Shown: positions 1-12,292 of the stretch, piece by piece
How the letters are laid out: every line of letters starts with the position of its first letter
Numbering within the stretch: the first letter of the stretch is position 1
Assembly: GCA_963971405.1 (NCBI GenBank)
Contig: OZ020488.1
Location: 26,927,089 to 26,991,088, forward strand
Direction: 5' to 3'
DNA: 64,000 nt
DNA from: Psococerastis gibbosa
Taxonomy: Eukaryota; Arthropoda; Insecta; Psocodea; Psocidae
Program-made: the position numbers and the translations under genes
Notes under the pieces: generated by a model
Told to the model about the DNA's origin: nothing
Databases searched by the model: none
Seen by the model: the letters and a program-made list of their open reading frames with translations, nothing else

Positions 1-963
1 ACCTGGTGTCAAAAACATAAAATTATTTAACAGCAAATCGAAGACCCTACAATATTAGTTTTTTTAACAAAATTAAATTTCATAGGAAATATCCATTGTA
101 GAGTTTTATAAAATGTTGCTCAGATAAAATATTTCTCTAAATTTTGATATAATGACATGCAGGCGTCACAAATACCGATTAGCCGCTAAGGACAGTTCTT
201 CCACAGGATGTCATGTTTTTGGCAATTCTATGACCAATATTTCATGGAATAATTGATTTTTTACACCTACAAGGCTTTTCTCCCTCATATTATCTCTTGA
301 AAAGTAGAGGAAATAAAAATAATAATAAAAAAGGTTGATCCACTATAGCCAGTTAGTTTCACGAATGAAATTTCCTAAGCCTTTAAGGTTTAATTGAGCT
401 CCCTGTCCCTTCTGTACGTTTTTTGCGCAAAGTCAAAGCTCTCGATCGTACAGTCATAATCTAGAAAAAAATTTAGCTATCACTATCGGCCACATAACAA
501 AACGTGACGGTCACTGAGGAAGTCAGCTCGAAGAAGTTATAAAACTGGTATATTATTACTAGTACTATTATTATTTTATTATTATCAAAATGATTAGAAA
601 CATTTCTTGCACTTCACTGCACATCAATTTAAAGACTATAAGATTAAAATTCTATGAGAAATTTTTGCAGAAGAAAAAAAAACTGAAAATTCGGGGATCC
701 ATTTGCTCATTAAAATGAATAAGTAGCCTATTCAACTGAAATCTCCCGAATGTCAAAGTACAGATGAAAAATATCATACACCAGACGTCTAATATGTTAA
801 TTGATAGGCTAAGCAATTAATAGTTTAATTTCATATCGTCTCCATGACAGAATCTGGACGGCACAAGGAAGCATGTTATTACTTCAGTATAATGATGGCA
901 CATTGGCGCCCAGCATCACTAATTGGCCATTACAAATTGCTATGCAAATTATGTTTTTCTCAC
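1..963. other. No gene recognised; intronic or 3' region of the CD36-like gene
   Basis: The DNA is A+T-rich and has no reading frame resembling the remaining CD36 segment. A pyrimidine-rich acceptor-like site is visible on the minus strand near 860, but the frame after it does not match the family. It is most simply read as intron 3. Confidence 0.5.
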
Positions 964-3505
964 CGGTTCAACGACAAGACTTGACTCATGGCGACTAGCT
1001 TCTGGAGCCATCCCTTTGATGTCGGACCTGTATGAATCGTCCGCCATGTAGAAATGAGGGAACGAGATAAAAGCGGGAGCTCCCATTTTGCATTCAGACA
1101 CATTTCGTACTCCGTTCGGGAGAAATTCTCCTGAATTGTAACACTTGTTACTGGGATAAATTGTTCCATTGTCCAGTGTTCTGTTACCACCAACAAATTT
1201 CCAACCTGGAACGCCTGCTACTTCGAAGTCACCAGCAGCTTGAAGCTTGACTTGGCTGAAATTTTCACTCTGAGTAAGGCATTGACTTGGTATACAATTT
1301 CTATATTATCGTATTTAGATGAGTCTTTACAGTTGATTCGATCAGGCAGTGTCGTAACAGAAGGGTGGCAAGTTACACAAGGCGTAAAGGCCCCCGGCCA
1401 AAGGGGGCTCCCGCAGGAAGGGAAAGAAACGTAAATATTTTGGAATATTGGAGAAAATGTATAAAATTTTTAAAAAAACGAATTTAAAAAAAAATGAAAG
1501 TTTAATAACCAAAACTAATTTCACGCCAGAAAGTTAAGTGATGTACGTGATTCCCAAAAATTGTAGGGGGCCCACTGCTCTGTCTTGCGTAAGGGTCCCC
1601 CAAAATGTGTTACGGTACGCCACTGCGATCAGGATTAGAAGGATACGAATTCTCATCCCCACTACCCCACATGAGTTGTAGCTTAATTAATATCTGTTAT
1701 TTTGAACTAAGCCTATATGCAGTAGATACAGTCTGTTAGGAACCGGTTCGAGTGAAACTAATATAATAATGTATAATGTACCGAGATAAATAACATGAGT
1801 AGTTCACTGGTAAATAATTTTTCTATGGTTAAATTTTGGTTTCCTCGACTTTCCCTATCCTAAAGCTATTATGGAATATTTTTGAGCTAGGCTGGAATAT
1901 TAACTGATTCATTGAGCTAGACAGGAATATTTTTGAGCGCTACGCTGGCATATTTTTGAGCTAGGTTGGAGTATTTTTGAGCTAGGCTGGAATATTTTTG
2001 AGCTGGACTGGAATATTTTTGAGCTGAACTGGAATATTTTTGAGCTAGGTTGGAATATTTTTGAGCTAGGCTGGAATATTTTTGATCTAGGCTGGAATAT
2101 TTTTGAGCCTGTTGGAATATTTATGAGCTAGGCTTGGAATATTTCCTACTTCGTGTCTACAGTATATGCTCCACATGCTTAGACCTACCTGCAGGCATCA
2201 GCAGCAAATACTCCAACAACCTCTGGCCTCTCTTTCATTCTCGCAAAAGCTTGGCCTGAGCTTCCACCAATCGCCCCACATTCACCATCATACGCAAATG
2301 ACTGATTCTTGCCGTTCCACAGATCCAAGACGCCAACCTTGTCCAGTCCATCAGCGCCTGTAAACATCGTTAACGTTCCATCTGCAATGGAATCATTTTT
2401 CCCGTAGAACCACGCAAATTTATCGCCGGGCAGGTTAATTTTTATAACTTTGCGTAGTGGGACGATAATGTCAACAAGGGAGTCCGAGATACCGTTAAAC
2501 AGCCAGTTTCCCGCACTTTCCGTCATAATAAGAGATTCACGAAGCTCAACCTCTCTGCTCATTACTTCTAGGAATAATTTGGAATCCCAGTGCCTGCTAA
2601 AATAGGACAGAACCTGAAAAATTATTAATTTAAAGTTATTGATGTAGGCTTTGATGTCAATCTGCCACAATTACCCTTTATTATTAATGAAATTGTGTCA
2701 ACATTTAAGTGTATTTTTTTCATTGTAACAAATTCGTTTTCAGACTGAGACTTCTAACACTTAGCGTATCGTATTGCCTGCGTTAGAAATGCTAAGGCCG
2801 ACTATTTATTATATGCTTTGAAATATTTTCCCTGGGGGAGTACTTACTACGGCCCTCACGCCGTTTGCTCAGCTCATCGGTGTCTCATTGCTACCATATT
2901 CAGAACCCTCTCCCCAAGAGGTGGCACAACCCTTAATTTAAATTGACTACATCAACTAATTGGTTAGGACGTTAGGTCATGCTTTCGCCTTTTTCATGTT
3001 TCCTGAACATTTTACGAAAATGGATTAGTGCCATTTTGAACGTTTGCTCCTCAATTGCTGCAATAAGAATCAGTAATGAACTCACCGCAGGTATAGGGTT
3101 GATGGTGGTAATGCGTGTATTGATATCCAGCGACTCTTCAGGCACAAAAGTGAATATTTTTTTAGGAGCAAAAGTAACTGTATAGTTATCATTCCACGTA
3201 GTGTTCTCCATAGTGCTGCTCACTTTATAAACAAATGGCCCAATATCTTTAAATTCAGGCTTAACCGATCTATCCTTAGCAAATTCATCTGAGTTCGTAA
3301 AGTTCCACAAGTAAATATCCATATAAATACCTATCGGCGAATCAGCACCCAAGGCTTTGGATATGAATGAAGACGGACTTATTTCCAGCTCAAGTTGAAT
3401 AACACTTGAAAACACATATGGCCATGCTATTCCGAGAGGGAGACCGATGCACATAAAAATTACACTAGTGATAAAACCAACTAAAATCAAAGTTTGTGAC
3501 AGCAT
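964..3505 (-). CDS. CD36 / class B scavenger receptor family protein, three exons, C-terminal part not found
   Basis: Coding exons are 3505-3086, 2613-2189 and 1255-964, phases 0, 2 and 0, joined by GT-AG introns (donors GTGAGT, GTAGGT and GTGAGA; acceptors TTTTTCAG and AATTTCAG). They give 379 residues in frame. Exon 1 starts with a hydrophobic segment (about residues 4-36) and carries the family blocks YLWNFTN (65-71) and KPEFKDIGPFVY (82-93). Exon 2 has an LFNG motif and ends in DAC. Exon 3 has the paired cysteines NKC...SEC, the block GAPAFISFPHFYMAD and IKGMAPEASRHE. Family members are membrane proteins with two transmembrane segments and a large outer domain that binds lipids or lipoproteins. 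They are usually about 470-560 residues, so roughly 100-150 residues, including the second membrane segment, are missing here. They should lie after the donor at 963, further left. Which subgroup (croquemort, emp, SNMP or other) cannot be decided. Intron 2 holds a transposon (1347-1625) and a tandem array. Confidence 0.86.
1347..1625. mobile_element. hAT-like MITE, exact 8-bp TSD
   Basis: The left end is CAGTGTCGTAACAG and the right end TGTTACGGTACGCCACTG. The flanks repeat CGATCAGG exactly (1339-1346 and 1626-1633). It has no coding capacity and sits in intron 2 of the CD36-like gene. hAT assignment rests on CAGTG ends plus the 8-bp duplication and is inference. Confidence 0.85.
1738..1875 (+). 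repeat. 5' fragment of the GCTTTCC-ended (family B) element
   Basis: It begins GGAACCGGTTCGAGTG and continues with TGGTAAATAATTTTTCTATGG, the start of the ~0.9-kb family best seen at 13551-14432. The fragment stops where the 20-bp tandem array begins. Confidence 0.6.
1872..2146. repeat. Tandem minisatellite, ~20-bp unit, about 13 copies
   Basis: The unit is close to GGAATATTTTTGAGCTAGGCT, with scattered substitutions and small length changes. It lies inside intron 2 of the CD36-like gene, about 45 bp from the exon 2 donor on the minus strand. Confidence 0.9.
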
Positions 3506-5500
3506 GATGTGTGTTTACAGAAAATTCGTACTATTACCTATACTACAATGGCTCACTGCATACTACGCTTTCATAGATAGCGCTATGATTGAAATACTTT
3601 TTTGAATGCACGTGAGATAAAAAAACAATGGAATGCATTTTTCAACATTCTCTTCCAAAGTGAAGCATAAAAATTATGTTCAATGACCTTTTTTTTAATT
3701 CATTACCTCATACAATAATACTGCTGTTTTATAAATATCAGCGCTGATGCAGGTGATTTCTTAATGTATTGAAAGCATGAAGAAGTTTTACAAATAGCCC
3801 CAAAGTCTAAACTAACAACGTAGCATGACAATTCAAGGAGCACTGGTGGATTATATCTACTCTATAAAGGATGTAACATATCCGGCAGCCGCGTTTTTCC
3901 TCTACCAATGAAGGTAAGGTACCCAATAGAATTGCTGGGTAGACCCAGACCAGGTGGCAAATTATTCTTTTCATTTCAAGTCTTGAATCTACTGACTATC
4001 ATTTGTCATGGAACTACGGTACCTACTCATAATATTATCTACTACCGTAGTCATACTAATTTACATAAACAGGATAGAAAAATTTGCTATTTAGTAGGTT
4101 CAGTCGTACCGGTTCTATTACTTGTTGAATAGCAACATTTAATTGAAAAGAAACTTATTTGTCCGCAGTAAATGGTAAGCACTACAAAATGTTTGAGGGG
4201 GCAGAGGTTTAGAGAATGTGTTGAGGATGATTATGAGCGCGGGACTCTTGCCTTTTGAGGAGTCTTCAGTGATGGCTGTGTAATAGACTTGATGAGACTC
4301 GTTCTATCAAAGGCCGAAGCTTTACAATAAGTTTAGATTAGATAATGACAGATGTGTAGCATTTGTTGGCATGAATCAAATTTTAATGCGCAGGAGCATA
4401 GAGTAATAAATGTCAAGGTTGGCTACCATTCCATACAGCCACGCGCTGACCACGTGTTGAGCAGGTGAGTACTGAGTAGAATTGCATTTTGTAACACAGC
4501 TTACATACGCAGGCTACAGTCAAATATCTTTTGTCATTGCTGATTGACCACTGACTCCCTGTTTCTTTTTCTCTGTAAGGTAGATCCGAGTTTTTCAATC
4601 GGTCTATTCCTGTTGTGTGACCTCGCCTCGCCTCCAAGTGATCCTATTTGCTCACACACTCTGTGAACTGAACTGATTATTTTCAAATCACCCCTCCACA
4701 GACTTTAATGGGCCTCTTTCGTATCGGAAAAGGATCAACCAACCAATCATGGGCTCAATGAATCAGAACATTGGGAATTGACATCATTTCTCTATGGATT
4801 CCCATACGCAAGCGGTTCATTCTATTTCTATTGCTGACGTACCACCACTAGTCCTCCCCCTCCTGTATACAGAAATAGAGATTCCAGTCTGTTGTACCGG
4901 TGCATTAATCACAGACTTCATTCTTTATTATAACTAAATCTACAGTCTGTAGCTTACACTAGTTCCAGTACATATCATAGCAAAACAGAATAGAATTTTG
5001 ATACGGTACAGTAAGAATATTTCCATCTTTTCCCCCTCCCTCTAAAATTTCGCGGTACCGCATTATTTATAATGTTTGTTGTGAGAAATTATACCACTCG
5101 CTCAGTATCAGATTGGATGATTATCATGTTATCTCTTTAATTATAAATCGGGCCTTGTGACGTTCTTTCACGTGTCCGAAATGCTTTAAATGTGTAGAAA
5201 GGAAGAGACACATTGATTAGTGGACCTTGCAATGAAAATATTGGTGGCGAGAAACGCGCGAGAGCAAAACAACAGAGTGAGGGCCAAAATCAACGTTGAT
5301 GAATTAGATTTGAATAATAAAATTGAAGGTGACGGGTCTAATTAATTGGTGGTGTAAGCAGTTGGGGATGTGGTTTATGTGAAGGTCTAACCCGAAGAAC
5401 CTTATAGGTGGTTGAGGCAGCAGTAGGAAGAGGCTTGACAGTCAGAGTTGGACACAATAATAACATTGGACAGAAAAAGGAGACTGGATAAGCTTCCCTT
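3506..5500. other. Intergenic, no gene seen
   Basis: No recognisable coding region. A segment at about 3868-3990 shares GGCAGCCGCGTTT and downstream AATTCAAGTCT-type blocks with 51510-51600, so it is probably an old dispersed repeat. The rest is A+T-rich without structure I can name. Confidence 0.5.
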
Positions 5501-5740
5501 CAGTGGCGGCGCTAGAAATTTTAAGGCGGGGGGGGGGGGCCATGGAGGGGCATGACTTCTATCTGGGGGGGCCAATGAAAAAACAAAACATTTTTCATTG
5601 GGAGTAGGTATACCGTTCACTAATTCTGCAATGTAACAACATGTAAAATATCTCAAATCTCGACCCGGAGGGGCCGGAGAAACTGTAGGGGGGGGGGGGG
5701 GGGGCAGGCCCCCTCGGGCACCCCTGTAGCGCCGCCACTG
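5501..5740. mobile_element. hAT-like MITE with G-run interior
   Basis: Perfect 14-bp inverted ends, CAGTGGCGGCGCTA and TAGCGCCGCCACTG. Runs of 12 or more G occur inside the element. Flanks CTTCCCTT and GTTCCTTT agree at 6 of 8 positions, fitting an aged 8-bp target duplication. Confidence 0.8.
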
Positions 5741-6543
5741 GTTCCTTTGGAAGGACTCAGGAATAATTTTTTTGGGCTAAACAGTAAGTCTACTTTTTAT
5801 TGTACTCCACTGCCTACTGGAGAGAGGAGAGAGAAAGAGATTAAGGTGATACAATTAATTATATATAATAATAATAATAATTATTATTATATAATAATAC
5901 AAAGCAGATGGAATCCACTACCTACTTTAGAGAGGTGGACAATGGACATGGTTGCATAATCATGAAGTTGCAGGAATTGCCTGAGCTTATCTTAAGTCTA
6001 TGGTTCTGATACCAGCCCCTTAATAATAATTATAAACAAGTTATTTAGGCTTTCCCTACTTTCCAAAATCTCTCTGTATCTGTAAAATTTCAGATGGGGA
6101 GTTATGAGTTATTATTTTAATACGAAATGTACGGTAGGTAGGCAGATTTAAAACACCCCCAAAATACTGAGATATATTTGTGAAATGTTACTGATGTTAG
6201 TTTTGAGCTAAATTTCAGTGTTGCATAACTTTAATCTGAAACAAACACTTTGATTTTTTAATTAGCCTATTATCCACAATTGGCCTTCTTTTTTTAAGTG
6301 AAATTTTCGAACGTGGGGGTAAGGGTCTTACGAAAGTGTTAATTTTAATTTTCTGTAACAAAACCAGTCCTGAAGTACAGTACTTTCTAAAGTCGCGCCT
6401 GCTATGACTCTATACAGCAGTGGGTACTGGTTAGTGAACAAGAGAAATGTCCGGGCGGGTACACGGGTGACTCATGGAATGGAGTATTTAATTACAGATG
6501 TTTCGCTGAGCATTGCGGCTTCGGTGTACGATACTACGTTTAC
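5741..6543. other. No gene seen; AT microsatellite
   Basis: A TAATAATAAT / ATTATTATTA inverted microsatellite lies at about 5862-5899. No coding region is recognised. Confidence 0.45.
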
Positions 6544-8017
6544 CAGTGCCGGATTAACCCATGGGCACATGGGGCACAGGCCCCCGGCCCTCCCCCCCCC
6601 CCCAGAAATGCCTAAAATTCGCCCCCCCCAGAATGAAATTTTTTTAGATATAAATATTAAAAAAATTAAAAGTTTAGAAATTGGCGGGAAAATGTGTTTT
6701 TTTTTCTGCAATGCTGGTAAATTTATGAATTTTAGAAGAGATTACACCAGGGGCTGAAGAGGCGACCGGCACTGCGGGCTATCGCCCCCCCCCCCTTTGG
6801 AAGACAGTTATATTCTTTGCCTCTAAAATCTAAGTGTTACTGCACTCTACTGAGAACACAAACTACTGAGAAAAGCACCCCCGGATCAGCTGGTTATTCA
6901 TAATTGTGGCACAAGACTTGGCAACGACTGTAATTACCAGATTCCTAAGCACAATACGTCCCTATTTCAACAGTCCCATACTTACTTGTCTGTCTCATTA
7001 TTTAATAAGCTATCAGAAAACATTAAATCTACCCCTACTACAAAATTTTCAAACAACGAATTAAAACATATCTTAATCCTTATACAAACATACCAGAAGA
7101 ATGCATATTACAAAATAATTCATAACTTTTATTTTTTTAAAGAATGGAAAACTATTATTTAATACTCCTAACATTGCTTGCTGATCTGATCAGTTCTTAT
7201 TTTATTTAGTTTTTTTTTTCTTTTTAATTATTATTATTATTTTTTTTTTAAACGTTAGGTTTTCTTTTAGGTAAAGCTCGATGAGTTGAAGGGGGGCCCA
7301 GCACGGGAACCATTCCTTTGGGATCTCCCCCTTATTTACAATTGTAAAACTACCTTATTATTAATTGTACGCTTATGTGTATAAATATACGATTTTCATT
7401 TTTTTTTTTTCACTCAAAATGTGTAAAACCCTCAATTTCTGCCCTATGTTTCAAACATTTTCCCCGGCCCCCTGTTCCCAATTATATTAAATAAAAATGT
7501 AATATATAAACCTTATTCCTCTCAAAATGCGTAGAACCCCAATATTTCAGACCTATTAAAAAAAAAAACTACCCGAAGGAGACCTCCCCCCCTAGTTCAG
7601 AATATTAATTCCCCTGTAATATATAAACCTTATTGCTCTCAAAATGTGTAAAATCTCAATATTTCAGCCCTATTTGTCAAAAAGTTTCACCCGGGGGTGC
7701 CCCCAGGCCCCCCTTCTTGGCAATCATATTAATTGCCTGAAAAACTCAGTTAAAATCAAGTTACTGCTATCCATATCCGTAAAATCAAACTATGTCAGGT
7801 CTTCGCTAAATGTCTCTCCCGCGGGAGACCCCCGGGTCCCCCTTCATAGCTTCCAAACCGAACGAACGTCATTAATTTAAAAGCTGCATACGTCCATGAG
7901 AACAGCTTTCTCCATTTTATACACTTTTATCGAAATGGGTGGGGGGCGCCAAATTATAAGGTTTGCACCCACGCCCCCTCCCCCCCCCCCAGATCTTGTG
8001 GGGTTAATCCAACACTG
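6544..8017. mobile_element. Long hAT-like element of the CAGTGCCGGATTAA family, with other elements nested
   Basis: The left end is CAGTGCCGGATTAACCC and the right end GGGTTAATCCAACACTG. Flanks ACGTTTAC and AAGTTTAC differ at one base. A second type of end (GGCGACCGGCACTGCGGGC, about 6762) matches the element at 11855-12292, so another element seems nested. About 7400-7850 holds several ~110-bp units, each with a CTCAAAATGYGTAAAA block followed by a CCCGGGGGAGACC-like block. No transposase frame is seen. Confidence 0.75.
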
Positions 8018-9099
8018 AAGTTTACGTGAACGTTGACTACTAATATAATAATATTATGCAAGGGCGGAAGAAAGGGATGGGATCATGTACGTTACCTACA
8101 TTTAACCAAAAATGCATATAAATAGGAAACCATTGAGACGCTTTGTACGAAATTGCATGATTGTGAAATTAACCATTGGTAAATCCATTTTTGGTAACTA
8201 TTTTAGTTTTTTTTCCTCATCGTTGCAGTTGACATAAAATGCCACTATATATTATTTTTTTAATCCGTGCATTTCTTCTTTAAATAGATTGGTAATAATG
8301 TATCTAACTTGCATTATCACTTGTAATTCCGAAGAATTGTCTCAAGGTTCAAGCAGGGCAATTTTTGGCTTAGAAATAGAACAAAAAAGTCAATATTTAA
8401 GGTTCAAACAGGGCAATTTTGGCGAGTTGGCAACATTAAATTATTACCTTCTTCCACAGCCGATGGGTCATGAAAACGGTCCTATAACAAATTCATAAAA
8501 AAGTACCGCACATGCTTTCTCCAAGCGCATGCCGTACTATTTTACACGACATTAAATGTACAGCTCATCAACCTGAGGGGCCTGCAAAGGGCAAATATAA
8601 TACATCATCACCAATAATGTTGAACTTAGATCTAAGCATCGCATGTGCTACACGTATATAAAACCGACCGTTGTCGAAATCTTTTGAGTTTCGGTTTAAG
8701 CTGGAATTGCATTAGATAAGGGTGGGAACGTAAGAAGGCACCGGATGCTCATGCAAAGAACCATATAATTTGTAACAAGAGAACCACCTGAACAGAAGCA
8801 ACAGCGGCCCTTGTTCAGACGGCGGATAGGGGCGTGCTTGCGTCACTTGTCCACATGTCTTTTGCTTCTGTCTGCAGCCTCCGCCCCCTGTATTATGTAC
8901 ATAGTCAATTCCAAGGGCAACCCCTTCAAAAGATGGGAGCCTTCTGATGATGAAATCGGAACTTAACGATTTTTAGGAAGCTAGCTGCATCCAACGAATT
9001 TTTTTACGATATATCATCGGGGAAAAAGGTTATCAATGCAGCTGGTTGAGGGGAAAAGAGCGTTTAGTTAGTAACCCAACGTGTCAACAAGATATACAA
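8018..9099. other. No gene recognised; isolated TATA-like site
   Basis: CGTATATAAAACCG at about 8654-8667 resembles a core promoter, with a donor-like GTAAGA about 75 bp downstream (8729). No open frame follows that I can recognise, so no gene is called. Confidence 0.35.
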
Positions 9100-9428
9100 G
9101 AACCGTACATGTTTTCCTATTTCAATTAGTATAGGTATCGTAATAGTTCCATGGTAAATAATTGTCCCGTGGTTAAATATAGGCTGTCTATAGATTTTCC
9201 CTGTTCTAACCCACGGGATTGATCGTTAGGCCAATAATATAATACTACACAATAATGAATGAATGAATGAATGAATGAATGAATGAATATATTTTAGTAC
9301 GATACCATGAGACAATATACAATATAACAACAATTTATAAATGGTAAGGTATGCCATGCATTGGGGCTCAGATTATCCTAACAACTTCCAAAAATATTTT
9401 TTTCTTCAAAGCACCCTGAAGAAAACAT
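9100..9428 (+). repeat. 5' half of a family B element with a GAAT microsatellite
   Basis: It starts AAGAACCGTACATGTTTTCC and keeps the family order (GGTAAATAATTG, ATAGATTTTCCC, GCCATGCATTGGGGC). A GAAT tetranucleotide run occurs at about 9255-9287. The 3' half with the GACA tract is absent. Confidence 0.65.
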
Positions 9429-9699
9429 CTGAAGGGAACGATATATCAATATATCATACGTTCCGCATGAACATATACAATTATATATATAATAGACATT
9501 ATACTGCGGTAATTTTGATTTTAGGCTATGCCATTTTTACAAGCCATCTATTTCTTTTAGTTAGGCATTTTATCACTAGAATATATTATTTATTACTGGA
9601 AAATAGTCAAACGTTTCATGAATGAATTAATGGGTAAGTTTACATTTTTTGAAATTGTTGTTGCTGTTTCTAACGCCTGCTTTTAGCCTTTCTGCTTTA

Positions 9700-9970
9700 A
9701 GCAACCCTGTCAGCCTGGCGGGGGGAGTGAGTCTGTTTGTTAACATGAGGCACCCTAAGGGCAGACTCTTTCACCTCGGGGAAAGGGGAGTTGACTGACA
9801 GGGTGAACCTCCTGATTATAGTGGATTCCGAAACACTTGGGAAACATGGTAAAGTCACACGATTAAATCGGAGGTGACCGGGACTCCACACGTATTTATA
9901 CTGCCTTAGCGCGTTACATGTCCCACCATGTTCCCCTGCACACTACCAAGTTTGCCGCAGTTTGTAATAT
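9700..9970 (-). repeat. SINE-like dispersed repeat, copy 2
   Basis: Read on the minus strand it contains ACTTGGTAGTGTGCA, GGAACATGGTGGGAC, GGTCACCTCCGA and CGGAATCCACTATAATCAGG, in the same order as the insertion at 36745-37035. Boundaries are approximate. Confidence 0.6.
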
Positions 9971-10604
9971 TTTTTGAAACTTGCTTATGTACTAATTTCA
10001 GGCAACGCCCGACCTTGGCTGCTCAGCCATTTGACGCCGAGTTTCCCGGTATAACCGTGCTCTGTGCTCGATAAATTAAGCGCGATGCCTGATTCTTTGG
10101 AGGGCAGGGCAGTGGGCAAGGTGGTCTACAGTGCCTTCCACCAGCGAGCAGAGGAGGCACATTGGGCCATGTGTAGATAGTGTTGCAGAAAATTGTGGCC
10201 ACCGCCACTTCCAAATATTTGCTAGCCTGGGAAGTTACCGTTAAGGTTAAGTTAAAGTTACCTACTGCAAATGTGCAAATGTTAAATAGAAGTGAATTGA
10301 ATCACCGGCGTGTTGAAAATTCTAGCATCTGTGTAAATGTTAGCCTTGACGCACACAAATGCGACAAGGACAAAAATAATATTCTCACTTCACTCTTAGT
10401 TTTTCATAGTTCTCCACTTGAGATATTCGAGGTGAGTAGAGTTTACTTGTTAATATCCTGATTTACCTAGTAAAAGTTAATAGGTAGTTCAATAGGTACT
10501 TATAATAAGGTAGATACATACCGGAAAACCAGTAGGGGTGGGTGAGGGCTGCAACCTCTCCTTCCCTGAAAGATGAAACATCCTGGCTTTACACGAGATA
10601 TAAT
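9971..10604. other. No gene seen
   Basis: Several short open frames exist on both strands, but none has a recognisable domain, splice structure or promoter. Confidence 0.4.
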
Positions 10605-11197
10605 CATTGGCGAAAATAGGGGGTCCTGGGCTAAGCCCCCCCCCCCCCAAGAATTTCTGGTGACAAAGACGTTATGGATGCGAAAGGCATAGTATCCACA
10701 ATATCGAAAGGGACATTAATTCTTGGTATTTTTATTTCCCATGAAAGACATCATGAAAAAAATTAAAATATAGACCAAGCACTTTCACAAAAATATATTA
10801 CTCAAAATGCTTACAACCCCAATATTTCAGACCTATTTTTTCAAAAAATTTCTTCGGGGGAGACCCCCCTCCTCAGTGGTAGGTTTATTCGTCTGTAAAA
10901 TCGCAACTGTACTGTTTGCATGCGTAAAGCCTCCCTAATTTGGGCCTATTCATCAATTTTTTCTCCGGGCCCCCCCTTTCTCCAGAATAGAATATTCGTA
11001 AAACGTCAACAATTTGGGCCCAATTATCATTTTTTTTTCTCCAGGGGGGACCCCTGGGCTCCCCTTTCTCCAAGGTATAATATACGTAAGACCTCACTAA
11101 TTTGGGCCCATTTATCGATTTTTTTTTTCTCCGGGGGAACAAGATCTTGTGGTCCTAAAGCCCCCCCCCCCAGAAATTGTGGGAATTTACGCCAATG
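10605..11197. mobile_element. hAT-like element, CATTGGCG ends
   Basis: Inverted ends CATTGGCG and CGCCAATG, with G and C runs just inside. Flanks GATATAAT and GATATGAT differ at one base. Inside are tandem units with CCTAATTTGGGCC and CTCCGGGGG-like blocks, about 110-120 bp apart. Confidence 0.8.
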
Positions 11198-11353
11198 GAT
11201 ATGATTAAACTTTCCAGATTTTTTATAGAGGATATAACAATAAGACAATAGTAAAAAACCGGTACGAGTGAACCCGTACATGCTTTCCTATTTATCAGTT
11301 AATATACTGTTAACATACTGTACTGTAGGTACTGTAATAGTTCCAAGATAAAG

Positions 11354-11427
11354 TACTTACTTACTTACTTACTTACTTACTAGCCAGCGCCCACCCTAGG
11401 CATGCCGGCCATTTGGTGACGCGCTGA
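11354..11427 (-). mobile_element. 5'-truncated SINE with (AAGT)n tail and 11-bp TSD
   Basis: The insert starts with an (ACTT)n run, the reverse complement of an AAGT-repeat tail, then a G+C-rich body fragment including CATGCCGGCC. CCAAGATAAAG is repeated exactly on both sides (11343-11353 and 11428-11438), as expected for target-primed insertion. Confidence 0.75.
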
Positions 11428-11460
11428 CCAAGATAAAGTTGTTGTTCTTCTTAAAATATA

Positions 11461-11605
11461 TTTTTTTTAAAGATTATTCGCATATAAACGATTCAATTAA
11501 TGTATACGAATAACCTCTTTAGTCGCCTCGCCTCTGTAGATAATACCTGTGTTGACAGGCTACCGATCGCATGATGTGTTCTGTGAGACTCGCACAAGTA
11601 CGAAC
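11461..11605 (+). repeat. Dispersed repeat F, copy 1
   Basis: It contains CGCATATAAACGATTCAATT, TAACCTCTTTAGTCGCCTC and GAGACTCGCACAAG. Related copies are at about 19740-19880 (+), 20620-20790 (-) and 33285-33430 (-). Confidence 0.65.
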
Positions 11606-11854
11606 AAGCTACCACTATGCCATTGAAGTCCTATTTGTTCCATGGTTTAATATCAGCTGCCTATATAGATTTTCCCCATCCTAAAGTGCTGAATTGATCA
11701 ATGGAACAATTGCATAATATAGGATGGGCAGATCAATAATATAATATACTTCACAATAATAAAGGATGGTATATGCAATGCATTGGAGGTCGGATTATCC
11801 ATATCTTATCTAAAAAAAATATTTTTTTCTTGAAAACCAAAACCTTGCTTGAGA

Positions 11855-12292
11855 CAGAGGCGGACACAGCGACCGGCACTGCGGGCAATTGCCCCCCCCC
11901 CCCCAGGCAGTTATATTCTGTGCCTCTAAAATACAAGTGTCAACTGCACTCAAAATGCGTAAAACCCCACTATTTCTGCCCTATTTTTCAAAAAAAAATT
12001 CTCCCGAGGGAGACCCCCAAACCCCCCTTGTGCACAATTTAATTAATTCCCCGTAATGTAGAAACGTTGTTACTCTGAAAATGCGTAAAACACCAATATT
12101 TCAGACCTATTTTTCAAAAAATTTCTCCCGGGGGAGACCCCCGAGCCCCCCTTGTGCACTGTTTTATTAATTCTCTGTCATATAGAACCCTTGTTGCTCT
12201 GAAAATGCGAAAAACCACAATGTTTCAGCCCTACTTTCCAAAAAAAAATCAAAAAATGCCTCCCCCTTTTATGAGGTCTGGGACCGCCTCTG
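11855..12292. mobile_element. hAT-like MITE, exact 8-bp TSD GCTTGAGA
   Basis: The ends are CAGAGGCGGACACAGCG and GGTCTGGGACCGCCTCTG. GCTTGAGA is repeated exactly at 11847-11854 and 12293-12300. Inside are three ~123-bp units starting at AAAATGCGTAAAACCCC (about 11958, 12080, 12200), two of which end in CCC(G)GGGAGACCCCC-like palindromes. It is nested in the family B copy. Confidence 0.9.

Noticed and set aside
3860-3914. Promoter plus mini first exon (TATAAAG, ATGAAG followed by GTAAGG), as in cuticle genes
   Set aside because: The segment around it is shared with 51510-51600, indicating a dispersed repeat, and no second exon with a signal peptide follows.
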